In this document: positions 36,521 through 45,797 of the stretch, in pieces | Numbering within the stretch: position 1 is the first letter of the stretch | Layout: each line of letters opens with the position of its first letter | DNA from: Reyranella sp. | GTDB lineage: Bacteria; Pseudomonadota; Alphaproteobacteria; Reyranellales; Reyranellaceae | Length of the DNA: 48,450 nt | Assembly: GCA_029946105.1 (NCBI GenBank) | Contig: JAQSDW010000041.1 | Coordinates: 13,939 to 62,388, forward strand | Direction: 5' to 3' | Notes under the pieces: generated by a model | What the model saw: the letters and a program-made list of their open reading frames with translations, nothing else | Database searches by the model: none | Told to the model about the DNA's origin: nothing | Position numbers and translations under genes: made by a program

Positions 36521-36786
36521 GCAGAACCCCTTTCGCCTCCCAGCGTCCCTCATCTTGGCACACCGGACACGTCAGGAATTTTTATATTCCGGCACGATTG
36601 CCTCATGCGAGGAAATCATTTCCAAGATTCAGCTATTCGAGAGAATGAAAGACCACAACCCGCAGACCGAACGCCATTCTTATCTTAACGTTCGCCGCCG
36701 GTGGCAAATCTCCGCTCGACCGGCGCCAACGCGCCAGTCAAGCCCGGTGCGACCGTCACGTCGCGAAATTTCGCACGCCGCGTCGC

Positions 36787-38007
36787 TCAGGTGCTCTCGT
36801 TGCTCAGCACGTCGCCGAACAGCGCCCAGGTCTCGCCGTTGAAGCGGGCGAGGCGGACTGCTTGGATGGGGTAGAAGTCGGTCGGGCTGGTGTTGATCGT
36901 GATGCCGGGCAGCAGCAGCGGCACCACGAGCTTCTTCATGCTGGCCGCCTGCTTCATCAGGTTGGCGCGGGTCAGGTCGTCGCCGCAGCGCTGCAGGCAG
37001 TCGCGCATGGTCGACGACACGGCATAGGCATAAACGTAGCCGGAATCGGCCAGGTTGCCGTCAGGAATGTACTTGGCCATCCAGGCCTTCCATTCCTTGA
37101 AGTCGGCGTCGTTGGCCCATTGCGGATCGGTCGCGTCCTTGAGATAGGCCGCGGTGATGATCTCCTTGCTGTTCTCGAAGCCTGCCGGCTTCAGCACGGC
37201 AGCGACCGACGCCGAGACGTTGGCGAGGTAGCGGACCGGGGTCCAGCCGAGGTCGGCGATCTTGCGGATCGCCTGGGCGGCGGCTTTGGGCGCTGTCTCG
37301 ATGAAGACGATGTTGGCGCCGGCGCTCTTGAGCTGGATGATCTGCGAATCGACGGTCGGATCGGTGACTTCGTAGCTGACCGATGCCACGACCTTCTTTT
37401 CGTTCTCCTTGCCGAGGCCGGCCATGAAGCCGCCGACATAGTCTTTGCCGGAATCGTCGTTCTGCCAGAGGATGCCGATCTTGGGATCCTTCTGGGTGGC
37501 CAGGATATGCTTGGCGTAGATGGCGCCTTCGGTGGCGTAGTCGGGCTGCCATCCCATGGTCCAGGGATATTCCTTCGGATTGCCCCACTTCGAGGCACCT
37601 GTCGCGACGAAGAGCTGCGGCACCTTCTTCTGGTTGAGGTACTTGTGCACGACCGTGTTGGTCGGCGTGCCGAGCAGCTGGAAGATGGCAAAGACGTGGT
37701 CGTCCTCGACCAGCTTGCGCACCATCTCGACGGTCTTGGGCGGCGAAAAGCCGTCGTCGTAAGTGATGAAGTTGATCTTGCGGCCGTTGATGCCGCCGGC
37801 GTCGTTGACCGATTTCCAATAGGCGGCCTCGGCCTGGCCGATGACACCATAGGCCGACAATGGGCCGCTGTAGGGGTTGGTATGGCCGAGCTTGATTTCC
37901 TTGTCGGTCACGCCCGGATCGTACTTCTTCTGCGCGCGGACGATCGAAGGTGCGAACGCGAACGCAGTGGCGGACGCCACGAAGCCGCGGCGGCGGATCT
38001 TGGACAT
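36787..38007 (-). CDS. orphan branched-chain-type ABC substrate-binding protein
   Basis: 406 aa, type I periplasmic binding fold (LivJ/HAAT family): GVTDKEIKLGHTNPYSGPLSAYG, then VFAIFQLLGTPTNTVVHKYLNQKKVPQLFV and KIGILWQNDDSGKDYVGG. The N-terminus, MSKIRRRGFVASATAFAFAPSIVRAQ, has an RRRGF motif with hydrophobic core and an RAQ cleavage site, resembling a Tat signal. No permease or ATPase gene is adjacent; it is 266 bp from the VOC gene and on the same strand, so it may be an orphan or work with a transporter elsewhere. Ligand unknown; LivJ relatives bind amino acids, amides or aromatic acids. Confidence 0.86.
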   Translation of the reverse strand: MSKIRRRGFVASATAFAFAPSIVRAQKKYDPGVTDKEIKLGHTNPYSGPLSAYGVIGQAEAAYWKSVNDAGGINGRKINFITYDDGFSPPKTVEMVRKLVEDDHVFAIFQLLGTPTNTVVHKYLNQKKVPQLFVATGASKWGNPKEYPWTMGWQPDYATEGAIYAKHILATQKDPKIGILWQNDDSGKDYVGGFMAGLGKENEKKVVASVSYEVTDPTVDSQIIQLKSAGANIVFIETAPKAAAQAIRKIADLGWTPVRYLANVSASVAAVLKPAGFENSKEIITAAYLKDATDPQWANDADFKEWKAWMAKYIPDGNLADSGYVYAYAVSSTMRDCLQRCGDDLTRANLMKQAASMKKLVVPLLLPGITINTSPTDFYPIQAVRLARFNGETWALFGDVLSNEST

Positions 38008-38134
38008 TTCGTTTCCTCCTCAAGGCGCCCCGCTTGTCTGAATCGGCGCGGGGTCGTCGGTCGGGATTGTACTCCGGACTGCGTCGCGAGGAAGGCTGTC
38101 GGAGGGCTTTCGCCAGCCGAGAATTCCGCTTCGC

Positions 38135-39244
38135 TCAGGCGATCTTGTCAGCCGGTGTGAAGGCGAGGCCCTGGGCCTCGGCAACCGGCTGGCAGGTGAG
38201 TTGGCCGGCATGCACGTTGAGTCCGTTGCGCAGGTGCGGATCGTCCGTGATGGCCTGTCGCCAGCCTTTGTCGGCAAGCGCCAGCACGAAGGGCAGGGTG
38301 GCGTTGTTCAGCGCAAAGGTCGAGGTCCGGGCGACCGCGCCCGGCATGTTGGTGACGCAGTAGTGGATCACGCCTTCCTCGATGTAGGTCGGGTGCGAAT
38401 GCGTGGTCGGGCGTGAAGTCTCGCAGCAGCCGCCCTGGTCGATGGCGATATCGACGATCACGCTGCCGGGTTTCATCGACGCCACCATCTCGCGCGTGAC
38501 GAGTTTGGGGGCGGCGGCACCTGGTACCAGCACGGCCCCGATCACCAGGTCGGCGCGCCGCAGGATGTGGACGAGGGCATCGTGGGTCGAGAAGATCGTT
38601 CGCAGCCCCGGGAACTGCGCAGCGATGCGCCGGAGTGCCTCGCCCGAGCGGTCGACCACGAACACGGTGGCGCCCATGCCGAGCGCGATGGTTGCCGCGT
38701 GGGTGCCCGAGACGCCGCCGCCCAGTACGACGACCTCGGCTGGCGGGACGCCCGGCACGCCGCCCAGCAGCACGCCACGGCCGCCTTCGGTGCGTTCCAG
38801 ATAGCGCGCGCCGACTTGCGGCGCCAAGCGGCCGGCGATCTCGGACATCGGTGTCAGCAGCGGCAGTCCGCCATGAGGCGATGTCACGGTCTCGTAGGCG
38901 ATTGCCGTCACGCCGCTCGCCAGAAGGGCGCGGACCTGCTCCGGATCGGGGGCGAGGTGGAGATAGGTGAAAAGCACCTGGTCGCGTCGTAGTCGGGTGC
39001 GCTCGGCCGGCAGCGGCTCCTTGACCTTCACGATCAGCTCGGCGTCGGCGAAGACCGCTCCGGCGTCCGCGGCAATCCTGGCGCCGGCGGCGATGTAGAG
39101 CTCGTCACCGAGCCCGGCGCCGAGCCCCGCCCCGTGCTCCACCACGACCTCGTGGCCGTGGCGTACGAGTTCGGCCACCGACGAGGGCACGAGGCCGACG
39201 CGGTATTCATGATCCTTGATTTCCCTGGGAACACCGACGCGCAT
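38135..39244 (-). CDS. ald: alanine dehydrogenase
   Basis: 369 aa. Converts L-alanine to pyruvate and ammonium with NAD+. Conserved active-site residues keep family numbering: Arg15 in HEYRVGL, Lys75 in VKVKEP and His96 in YLHLAPD. The nucleotide-binding motif is [13 protein letters not shown], and the [19 protein letters not shown] block is diagnostic. ATG 39244 with GGAG upstream is preferred over TTG 39259, which would put that GGAG inside the coding region. It is on the minus strand, between the orphan binding protein and ribA, with about 80 and 130-bp gaps. Confidence 0.92.
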   Translation of the reverse strand: MRVGVPREIKDHEYRVGLVPSSVAELVRHGHEVVVEHGAGLGAGLGDELYIAAGARIAADAGAVFADAELIVKVKEPLPAERTRLRRDQVLFTYLHLAPDPEQVRALLASGVTAIAYETVTSPHGGLPLLTPMSEIAGRLAPQVGARYLERTEGGRGVLLGGVPGVPPAEVVVLGGGVSGTHAATIALGMGATVFVVDRSGEALRRIAAQFPGLRTIFSTHDALVHILRRADLVIGAVLVPGAAAPKLVTREMVASMKPGSVIVDIAIDQGGCCETSRPTTHSHPTYIEEGVIHYCVTNMPGAVARTSTFALNNATLPFVLALADKGWRQAITDDPHLRNGLNVHAGQLTCQPVAEAQGLAFTPADKIA

Positions 39245-39327
39245 CACCTGATACTCCAATGCATCACCCTAGCGCCTACCGCCCCGGCGGGGCGTGACTT
39301 GGATTAAGCGCGTACGAGCGGGTGGTC

Positions 39328-40509
39328 CTACAAAAGATGTCCCGCGCGCTGGGCCTTGGTGCGCAAGTAGTTCTCGTTGTGGCCGTTGGCCGGAAAGGAG
39401 TGTGCCACGCGTTCGGCAACTTCGACGCCGTAGCGTTCCAGCCCGCGGATCTTCTCCGGATTGTTGGTCATCAATCGCACCCGCTGGATGCCCATGCGGG
39501 CCAGCATGGTCGCGGCCGGTGCATAGATGCGCTCATCGGCGTCGAAGCCCAACTGTTCGTTGGCATCGATGGTATCGAAGCCGTCGTCCTGAAGCTCGTA
39601 GGCGCGCAGCTTGTTGACCAGGCCGATGCCACGGCCTTCCTGGGCGAGATAGAGCAGAACGCCCGATCCTTGCTTGGCGAGCTCGGCGATGGCGCCGCGC
39701 AATTGCTCGCCGCAGTCGCAGCGCAGTGAACCCAGCAGATCGCCGGTGAAGCATTCGGAATGGAGCCGGATCAAGACCGGCTCGGTCGGGTCGATTTCGC
39801 CGACCACGATGGCGAGATGTTCCTTGCCGCCGTCGCTCGGCCGCCAGGCGAGAATGCGGGCGTTCTCGGCGCCTTCGAGCGGCACGTGCGCCTGCGCCAC
39901 CTGCTGCAGGGTGCGCGAGGCGGTGTCCTCGTAGGCCAGGATGTCGGCGGCATCGACGTAGATCAGATCCTGATCGCGCGCCCAGTCGCGTCGCTTGTTG
40001 TTGGGGTCGCGGCTGAGCGGTCCCAGCACGACGGCGGGCAGCAGGCGCGACAGCTTGGCCAGCTCGATCGCGGTCTGCGCGATCATCGGCGCGTGGCTTG
40101 CCACCGGCCGCGACAGGTGCCGCAGTGCCACATGGCGGGCCGCGGCCCCCTTGTGGTCGGGCGGAACGATCTCGTGCGGCTGGAGGATGACGTCGACCGG
40201 AACTCCTTCGGGCAGGTCGAGCGTGATCGGCTTGTTGGTCTCGCCCATGCCGCCGGCGATGTGGGGCGGGATTTCCATGCCGATCGCCTCGGCGCGGCGA
40301 CGGGTGGTCACCAGGACGGGCGCGCCCTGGGCCAGGCCCTGGAGACGCTGAAGCGCGCGCGGGCCGCAGGATTCGGCGGCGATCACCAGGCCGCTGCCGC
40401 CGTCGTCGTCGCGTATCAGGACGATGCCGCCACGGCGCAGCTCGGCCATGGCGCGCTCGACGGCGGCGATCGCCGATGCTGTGCGGGAATGAACCTGACC
40501 CGGGATCAT
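39328..40509 (-). CDS. ribA: GTP cyclohydrolase II RibA with degenerate RibB-like N-terminal domain
   Basis: 393 aa. The C-terminal half is a full RibA: zinc ligands Cys253, Cys264 and Cys266 (SECFTGDLLGSLRCDCGEQL), the catalytic EGRGIGL at 291-297, and FDTIDANEQLGF. It converts GTP to the first pyrimidine of riboflavin synthesis. Residues about 8-200 follow a RibB (DHBP synthase) layout, but the essential acidic D-R-E-N-E-G-D motif is replaced by RDDDGGSGL at 33-41, so that domain is probably inactive. ATG 40509 with AAGGA close upstream is preferred over ATG 40524, which has no ribosome site. Divergent from the response-regulator gene. Confidence 0.88.
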   Translation of the reverse strand: MIPGQVHSRTASAIAAVERAMAELRRGGIVLIRDDDGGSGLVIAAESCGPRALQRLQGLAQGAPVLVTTRRRAEAIGMEIPPHIAGGMGETNKPITLDLPEGVPVDVILQPHEIVPPDHKGAAARHVALRHLSRPVASHAPMIAQTAIELAKLSRLLPAVVLGPLSRDPNNKRRDWARDQDLIYVDAADILAYEDTASRTLQQVAQAHVPLEGAENARILAWRPSDGGKEHLAIVVGEIDPTEPVLIRLHSECFTGDLLGSLRCDCGEQLRGAIAELAKQGSGVLLYLAQEGRGIGLVNKLRAYELQDDGFDTIDANEQLGFDADERIYAPAATMLARMGIQRVRLMTNNPEKIRGLERYGVEVAERVAHSFPANGHNENYLRTKAQRAGHLL

Positions 40510-40624
40510 GCTTTCCTTTACCATGGGGACGAGATTTTGCCGAAGTGAACCGCTTTTTCGTCTGTACCGTACCAGATAGAGTGGCCCAGATGATGGGGCC
40601 ATGCGGCGTTTGGGTAGCAACAGA

Positions 40625-41323
40625 ATGTCAGTAAACAATCGCGGCAAGAAAATCCTGCTGGTCGACGACGACCAGGCCCTGCGCACGGTCCTGGCCGAGC
40701 AGCTGGATCTCTATGACGGTTTCACCACGATCCAGGTCGGCACGGCGGCCGAAGGGCTGGAGAAGGCCAAGCTTGCCCATTACGACGCCATCCTGCTCGA
40801 CATCGGCCTGCCCGACATGGACGGCCGCGAGCTGTGCAAGCTGATGCGCCGCCAGGGGGTGCGCTCGCCGGTGATCATGCTGACGGCCGCCGACAGCGAC
40901 GCCGATACCATCCTGGGCCTCGAATCGGGCGCCAACGACTACGTCACCAAGCCTTTTCGCATCAACGTCCTGCTCGCCCGCCTGCGCGCCCATCTGCGCC
41001 AGCACGAGCGCAGCGAGGACGCCGTCATGACCATCGGTCCCTACGAATTCCATCCTGCGGCCAAGATGCTGATGGAAAAGGGCGGCAAGAAGAAGGTCCG
41101 GCTGACCGACAAGGAAGCCTCGATCCTGAAATACCTGTTTCGCGCCGGCGACCGTCCGGTGGCGCGCGACGTCCTGCTGAACGAGGTCTGGGGCTACAAC
41201 GCCGGCGTCACCACCCACACGTTGGAAACCCACATCTACCGCCTGCGCCAGAAGATCGAGAAGGATCCGGCCAATGCCGCTATCCTGATCACCGATCGTG
41301 GCGGCTACCGCTTGCAGCCCTGA
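40625..41323 (+). CDS. OmpR/PhoB-type response regulator
   Basis: 232 aa. N-terminal receiver domain: KKILLVDDDQALR with acidic pocket, phospho-acceptor Asp59 in LLDIGLPDMDG, Thr87 and Lys109 (SGANDYVTKPF). C-terminal winged helix: KEASILKYLFRAGDRPVARDVLLNEVWGYN, TTHTLETHIYRLRQKIE, ITDRGGYRLQP. No histidine kinase gene is adjacent, so it is an orphan here. Start ATG 40625 gives the family's N-terminus; ATG 40601 is a longer alternative. A hairpin terminator follows at 41350. Its target genes are unknown; the diiron gene just downstream is a candidate. Confidence 0.9.
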   Translation: MSVNNRGKKILLVDDDQALRTVLAEQLDLYDGFTTIQVGTAAEGLEKAKLAHYDAILLDIGLPDMDGRELCKLMRRQGVRSPVIMLTAADSDADTILGLESGANDYVTKPFRINVLLARLRAHLRQHERSEDAVMTIGPYEFHPAAKMLMEKGGKKKVRLTDKEASILKYLFRAGDRPVARDVLLNEVWGYNAGVTTHTLETHIYRLRQKIEKDPANAAILITDRGGYRLQP

Positions 41324-41349
41324 TCGTCCCCAGCCCTAATCGGCTTGCC

Positions 41350-41376
41350 AAAAGGTGACCTCTGCGTCATCTTTTT
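41350..41376 (+). terminator. rho-independent terminator after the response regulator
   Basis: AAAAGGTGAC-CTCTGC-GTCATCTTTT is a 10-bp stem with one G-T pair and a six-base loop, followed by a further T and G. It lies 27 bases after the stop. It separates the regulator from the diiron gene, which then needs its own promoter in the remaining 37 bases or readthrough. Confidence 0.75.
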
Positions 41377-41413
41377 GCCAACGAGACAGATACCGACCCG
41401 GGAGGTCGCCGCC

Positions 41414-42481
41414 ATGAGCACGCAGCGTATCTACGCCTTGCCCGTCGAACTCACGCAATGGAAGTTCGATGGCGCGACCGAGCTACAGTTCAATTGGGAA
41501 TATGACGACGGCTCGGCGCCGCTGCTCGAGCTCTACGAGAAGGGCAAGCAGCAGCAGTGGGACGCCAGCACGCGGCTCGACTGGTCGCTCGAACTCAACC
41601 CCGACAATCCGATGGAGCTCAAGGACGAGGCGATCTCGATCTGGGGCACCGACTACTGGAACAAGATGACCGAAAAGGAGCGGAGCTGGCTCCGGCTGCA
41701 TCTGCAGGCCAATTCGATCTCCCAGTTCATGCACGGCGAGCAGGGCGCGCTGATCGCGACCGCCAAGATCGTGGGCACGGTTCCGGACATGAACGCCAAG
41801 TTCTATGCCGCCACGCAGGTGATGGACGAGGCCCGTCACGTCGAGGCTTACAAGCGTCTGCTGCACGAGAAGTTCGAGGTCGCCTATCCGATCAACAAGG
41901 CGCTGAAGACCCTGCTCGAGCAGACGCTGACCGACCGGCGCTGGGACATGACCTATCTCGGCATGCAGGTGTTGATCGAAGGCCTGGCGCTCGCCGCCTT
42001 CCAGTCGATCCGCGACAAGGCCGGTAATACGCTGGCCGGTGCCGTCAACGCCTACGTCATGCAGGATGAGGCGCGCCATGTCTCCTTCGGCCGCCTGGCG
42101 CTGCGTGATTACTATCCGCAGCTTTCGGACGCCGAGCGCGACGAACGCGAGGAGTTCGTGGTCGAGGCGCTCCATTTCATGCGCGACCGCTTCAACCAGT
42201 CGGAAGTGTGGGAGCGGCTCGGCCTGCCGGCCAAGATGCTCGACGACATCCACTACAATTCCAAGCAGATGAATTCCTTCCGCGGCCGGCTGTTCAGCCG
42301 CGTCGTGCCGACGGTGAAGGATATCGGCCTGTGGGGCCCGCGCGTGCAGAAGGCATTCGCCGAGATGGGCGTCATGGAATACGCCAAGATCAACGTTGCC
42401 GAACAGTTGGCCAACGATGGCAAGGTGGCCGAGGACTTCGACAAGAAGATGTTCGTCGAGAAGGCGATCGCAGCCGAATAG
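41414..42481 (+). CDS. ferritin-like diiron oxygenase-type protein, copy A
   Basis: 355 aa, helical. Contains a complete diiron-carboxylate ligand set: Glu109 (FMHGEQGAL), Glu139/His142 (MDEARHVEAY), Glu189 (VLIEGLALAAF) and Glu219/His222 (MQDEARHVSFG). The E, ExxH, E, ExxH order is that of ribonucleotide reductase R2, bacterial multicomponent monooxygenases and related O2-activating enzymes. It is widespread as an uncharacterised ferritin-like family; I cannot assign a substrate. A second, same-length paralogue is encoded 3.4 kb downstream with a ferredoxin-type reductase gene between, which could supply electrons. GGAGG lies eight bases before ATG 41414. The next gene (exported adenosine-deaminase-like) begins 37 bases after it. 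Confidence 0.82.
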   Translation: MSTQRIYALPVELTQWKFDGATELQFNWEYDDGSAPLLELYEKGKQQQWDASTRLDWSLELNPDNPMELKDEAISIWGTDYWNKMTEKERSWLRLHLQANSISQFMHGEQGALIATAKIVGTVPDMNAKFYAATQVMDEARHVEAYKRLLHEKFEVAYPINKALKTLLEQTLTDRRWDMTYLGMQVLIEGLALAAFQSIRDKAGNTLAGAVNAYVMQDEARHVSFGRLALRDYYPQLSDAERDEREEFVVEALHFMRDRFNQSEVWERLGLPAKMLDDIHYNSKQMNSFRGRLFSRVVPTVKDIGLWGPRVQKAFAEMGVMEYAKINVAEQLANDGKVAEDFDKKMFVEKAIAAE

Positions 42482-42518
42482 CTGCAGTGCCTCGCGCAAG
42501 ACCGGGACGGGGCAAGAC

Positions 42519-44063
42519 ATGAAGAAGGCGATCGGGGCCGTCCTGCTGTGCGCAGCCGTGCTCATCTCCAGCATACATGCGTCCGCGCAGGTCGCAGCTC
42601 CGAAGGCAAACACCGCCCAGCCCGGCACGTCTGCCGACTACAGGGCGACACGGCAATACTATGAGAGCCTGATCGCTGGCCCGAACCCCAATCTGGCAGC
42701 GCTCACGCTGCTGATGACCCTGATGCCCAAGGGCGGCGACGTGCATCACCACTATTCCGGCGCGATCTACGTCGAGACCTATCTCGATTGGATGAAGCAG
42801 AAGGCTTACTGCATCTACAGCGCCGACAATGTCGAGCTGAAGACCGCGAAGTTCCGCATCGAGACGCAGCCGGGCGGTTTGAACGCTGCTGCGCGCGCCC
42901 TGTGCCTCGATGTCGACCAGGTGCGCGCACCCTTACACAACGCCTTTTATCGCGAACTGCTGTCGCGCTGGTCCGACAAGGACTACCGCAACCACTCGCA
43001 GCAGCAGGTGGCGCCGGACGAGCACTTCTTCGACACCTTCGGCTACTTCGGCTCGTTCTCCGATGACGACGACAACCAGGGACTGCGTCTCCTGAAGAAG
43101 CGCGCGGTCGCAGAAAACGTGCAGTACATCGAGACCATGCTGCGCAGTGCGCCGGCCCCCGATAATCCGGGTCTGGCCAAGGCAGTCGATGAACTGCCGC
43201 CCGCAGCGGGCCAGACCCAGGTCGAGGCAGCGCTGGCCCCCTTGTACCAATTCCTGATCAGCGACCCGGCAACGGCCAAGGGCGTTACTGACTACCTGAA
43301 CAGTGTCGATGCGGTCGCGGCCGGCATCGACGACGGCGAATTCAGGATGCGCTTTCAGGCCTATGTGGTGCGTAGCGAAGCGCCGGCCAGGGTGTTTGCC
43401 GGCCTCTATTCATCGTTCGCCGCCGTCAACGCGCGCCGCAGCGTGATCGCCGTGAACATCGTCGGGCCTGAGAACGGCACTGTGTCGATGCGCGACTACA
43501 GCCTGCACATGCGCATGTTCGCCTTCCTGAAGCAGAAATACCCCGACGTGCGGCTTGCTCTGCACGCTGGCGAACTCACGCTCGGCATGGTGCCGCCGGA
43601 AGGCCTGCAAAGCCATATCCGCGAGGCCGTCGAGGTCGCTGGTGCCCAGCGCATCGGCCATGGCGTGGACATCCTGTACGAGCGCGATTCGGTCGGCCTG
43701 CTGCGCACCATGCGCGAGCGCCAGGTGGCGGTCGAAATCAACCTCACCAGCAATGAGTTCATCCTGGGGGTGAAGGGCGAGGCGCATCCGGTGCTGATCT
43801 ACCGCGAACTCGGCGTGCCCTTCGTGATCTCCACCGACGATGCCGGCGTCTCGCGCAACAACCTTTCCGGCGAATACCTGCTCTACACCAGCCGCTACAA
43901 GCCCGGCTACGATGCGCTCAAGGAGACGGTCGCCAACAGCATCCGCTATTCGTTCCTTTCCGACGCGGAGAAAGCCGTTGAGCTCATGAGCCTCGCGCAG
44001 CGCTTTGCCGCGTTCGAAGTCAAGGGGCGGGAACTGGCGAACGGTGCGCCGATCAGCCGGTAG
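42519..44063 (+). CDS. exported adenosine-deaminase-superfamily hydrolase
   Basis: 514 aa. A signal peptide (MKKAIGAVLLCAAVLISSIHASAQ) shows export. The mature protein is a metal-dependent amidohydrolase of the adenosine-deaminase type: metal ligands His76 and His78 in GGDVHHHYSGA, HAGE (about 350), RIGHGVD and the STDDAGVS block. The standard HxHLDG motif reads HHHYSG here, and a long insert with repeated acidic residues (SFSDDDDNQG) is unusual. Bacterial secreted members are related to eukaryotic ADGF growth-factor-type deaminases and may act on extracellular nucleosides or other amino-heterocycles. Its 3' end overlaps the convergent DUF1275 gene by 11 bases. It is a likely part of the diiron locus by position only. 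Confidence 0.82.
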   Translation: MKKAIGAVLLCAAVLISSIHASAQVAAPKANTAQPGTSADYRATRQYYESLIAGPNPNLAALTLLMTLMPKGGDVHHHYSGAIYVETYLDWMKQKAYCIYSADNVELKTAKFRIETQPGGLNAAARALCLDVDQVRAPLHNAFYRELLSRWSDKDYRNHSQQQVAPDEHFFDTFGYFGSFSDDDDNQGLRLLKKRAVAENVQYIETMLRSAPAPDNPGLAKAVDELPPAAGQTQVEAALAPLYQFLISDPATAKGVTDYLNSVDAVAAGIDDGEFRMRFQAYVVRSEAPARVFAGLYSSFAAVNARRSVIAVNIVGPENGTVSMRDYSLHMRMFAFLKQKYPDVRLALHAGELTLGMVPPEGLQSHIREAVEVAGAQRIGHGVDILYERDSVGLLRTMRERQVAVEINLTSNEFILGVKGEAHPVLIYRELGVPFVISTDDAGVSRNNLSGEYLLYTSRYKPGYDALKETVANSIRYSFLSDAEKAVELMSLAQRFAAFEVKGRELANGAPISR

Positions 44064-44637
44064 TCTGCCCCTCGTCCTTCAACAGAAGGACCAGCAGCAG
44101 CAGGGCTGCCGGCACGATCAGCGGATGGGTCATCGCGCCGACCAGCAGAGCGCCCGCGATGGCGCCCACGACATAGCCGCCCCAGGTAAGTGCCAGCAGT
44201 TCCGCATTCGTAGAGCTCGCCGTCGTCTTGCCGGCGCCCGGCCACAAGCGGTCCACCGCCGTGTCGGCCGTGCGCGCCAGCGTGCTGGTCACCACGACCG
44301 TGCTCACGGCGCTGCCGCCGAAACTCGTGATGCTGGACGCCTGCAGCCCCATCGCGAAGGCCACGACCAGCACCGTGGGCTCGGTGCCGATATTGACGAA
44401 GCCGACGCCGGCGATCAGGGCCGCCTCGATGAGAATGCCGATCGTCGGCGCCTTCAGCAGCCGCAGCAGCCATCGCGCCATCATGGCGCCGATGAAGAAG
44501 GCGAGCAGCGGCGTGAAATGATGCCAGGCGTCCACGTGGTGGCCGCGAGCGACGGCGATGCCCGCCAGCACGGTGTTGCCCGTCATGTTGGCGGCGAAAA
44601 CGCCGCCCATGGTGATGAAGCCCACCGCGTCGGCCAT
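44053..44637 (-). CDS. DUF1275 (YoaK-like) membrane protein
   Basis: 194 aa from ATG 44637; five or six membrane segments. Hallmarks are ADAVGFITMGGVFAANMTGNTVLAG, GFVNIGTEPTVLVVAFAMGLQASSITSFGGSAVSTVVVTSTLA and the terminal VPAALLLLVLLLKDEG. DUF1275 proteins are of unknown function, sometimes called YoaK. The normal family N-terminus (an extra segment, visible here as IAQATILTIVAG) lies upstream of this ATG, but no ATG, GTG or TTG starts that reading, so the real start may be an ATT near 44685 or the gene has lost its start. It is followed, convergently, by the deaminase-like gene. Confidence 0.7.
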   Translation of the reverse strand: MADAVGFITMGGVFAANMTGNTVLAGIAVARGHHVDAWHHFTPLLAFFIGAMMARWLLRLLKAPTIGILIEAALIAGVGFVNIGTEPTVLVVAFAMGLQASSITSFGGSAVSTVVVTSTLARTADTAVDRLWPGAGKTTASSTNAELLALTWGGYVVGAIAGALLVGAMTHPLIVPAALLLLVLLLKDEGQTTG

Positions 44638-44690
44638 GCCCGCGACGATCGTCAGGATCGTCGCTTGTGCAATGGGCTTTACGTGAATGG

Positions 44691-45713
44691 CTACACCACG
44701 TCGTAAGTGATCTCGACCTCGGCGCCGAAGCAGTGGCCCTGGCAGGTCAGGATCCAGTCGTTGGCGAGATCGTCGGCCGTGTAGATGTCGTTTTTGCTCA
44801 GAATGACCCTGCCCTTGATCTTCTTCGCCGCGCACGAGGCGCAGAAGCCTTCCTCGCAGGACGACAGCGGATTGAGCCCCGCGGCGCGCGCCGCTACCAG
44901 GATCGTCTGGCCCTTCTGGTAAGGCACCTTGTGGGTTTTGCCTTCGAAGTGGATCGTGATCTCGGTTGGCACGACATCGCCTTCCTCGGTCGACTCGACC
45001 GGGATGGCGTCGTTGCCCGACGCCTCGAAGCGTTCGATGCGGACCCGCTCGCGCGGCATGCCGGCGGCCAGCAGGGTGTTCTCGACCAGGGTCATGAACG
45101 GACCGGGGCCGCAGAGATAGGCTTCGGCGTTCTCGAAACCCTTCAAGGTGGCGACAATTTCCTCGGGCTTGGTCAATCCCTGGACGGCATCGAGATGGTT
45201 GATTACCTCGAGGCGGCCGGGGTTGGCCTTCATCAACGCCTCGAACTCTGTATCGAAGATGATCGAGGCCTTGTCGCGGTTGGCATAGAACAGGCGCATC
45301 TGGCGCTTGCCGCCTTTGAGCGCACTCTTGATCAGCGCCATCATCGGCGTGATGCCGCTGCCGCCGCCGAACAGGAGCAGGGGCGCAGAGCTTTCGCCCA
45401 GCACGAAGCGGCCGGCCGGCGGCAACACGTCGAGGGTGGCGCCTTCCTTCAGCGCATCGTGGAACCAGTTCGAACCCTTGCCGCCGGCTACCCGTTTGAC
45501 GGTGACCTTGGGGAGGCTGTCGGATTCGGGCGCACTGGACAGCGAGTAGCAGCGATTGAAGGCGCCATCGGCGACGGGCACGCGGAAGGTCAGGAACTGC
45601 CCGGCCCGGTAGCGGAATTTCTCGGCCAAGTCGGCCGGAATCTCGAAGACGAAGGAGCGCGCATCGGGCGTCTCCTGGACGATTTTGGCGATGCGCAGCT
45701 GATGGTAAGACAT
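44691..45713 (-). CDS. plant-type 2Fe-2S / FAD / NAD(P)H oxidoreductase (PaaE-like)
   Basis: 340 aa electron-transfer enzyme in three modules: FAD-binding barrel (RCYSLSSAP), NAD(P)-binding domain (GGGSGITPMM, CGPGPFM) and a C-terminal plant-type ferredoxin with Cys286, Cys291, Cys294 and Cys324 (CX4CX2CX29C). The order FNR-ferredoxin is that of PaaE, HcaD-like and phenol-hydroxylase reductases, which feed electrons from NAD(P)H to diiron or Rieske oxygenases. It is encoded between two diiron paralogues and is divergent from copy B, so it is a natural reductase for them. ATG 45713 is chosen; ATG 45731 is a six-codon longer alternative. DUF1275 follows in the same direction. Confidence 0.88.
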   Translation of the reverse strand: MSYHQLRIAKIVQETPDARSFVFEIPADLAEKFRYRAGQFLTFRVPVADGAFNRCYSLSSAPESDSLPKVTVKRVAGGKGSNWFHDALKEGATLDVLPPAGRFVLGESSAPLLLFGGGSGITPMMALIKSALKGGKRQMRLFYANRDKASIIFDTEFEALMKANPGRLEVINHLDAVQGLTKPEEIVATLKGFENAEAYLCGPGPFMTLVENTLLAAGMPRERVRIERFEASGNDAIPVESTEEGDVVPTEITIHFEGKTHKVPYQKGQTILVAARAAGLNPLSSCEEGFCASCAAKKIKGRVILSKNDIYTADDLANDWILTCQGHCFGAEVEITYDVV

Positions 45714-45797
45714 AGGTGAATCCGCGTTCATTGATCGTGCGATTTCCGGGTGGGACTCTCTAGCAGACTGTGATAGCTTCCGCCCAGAAAAATGAAC

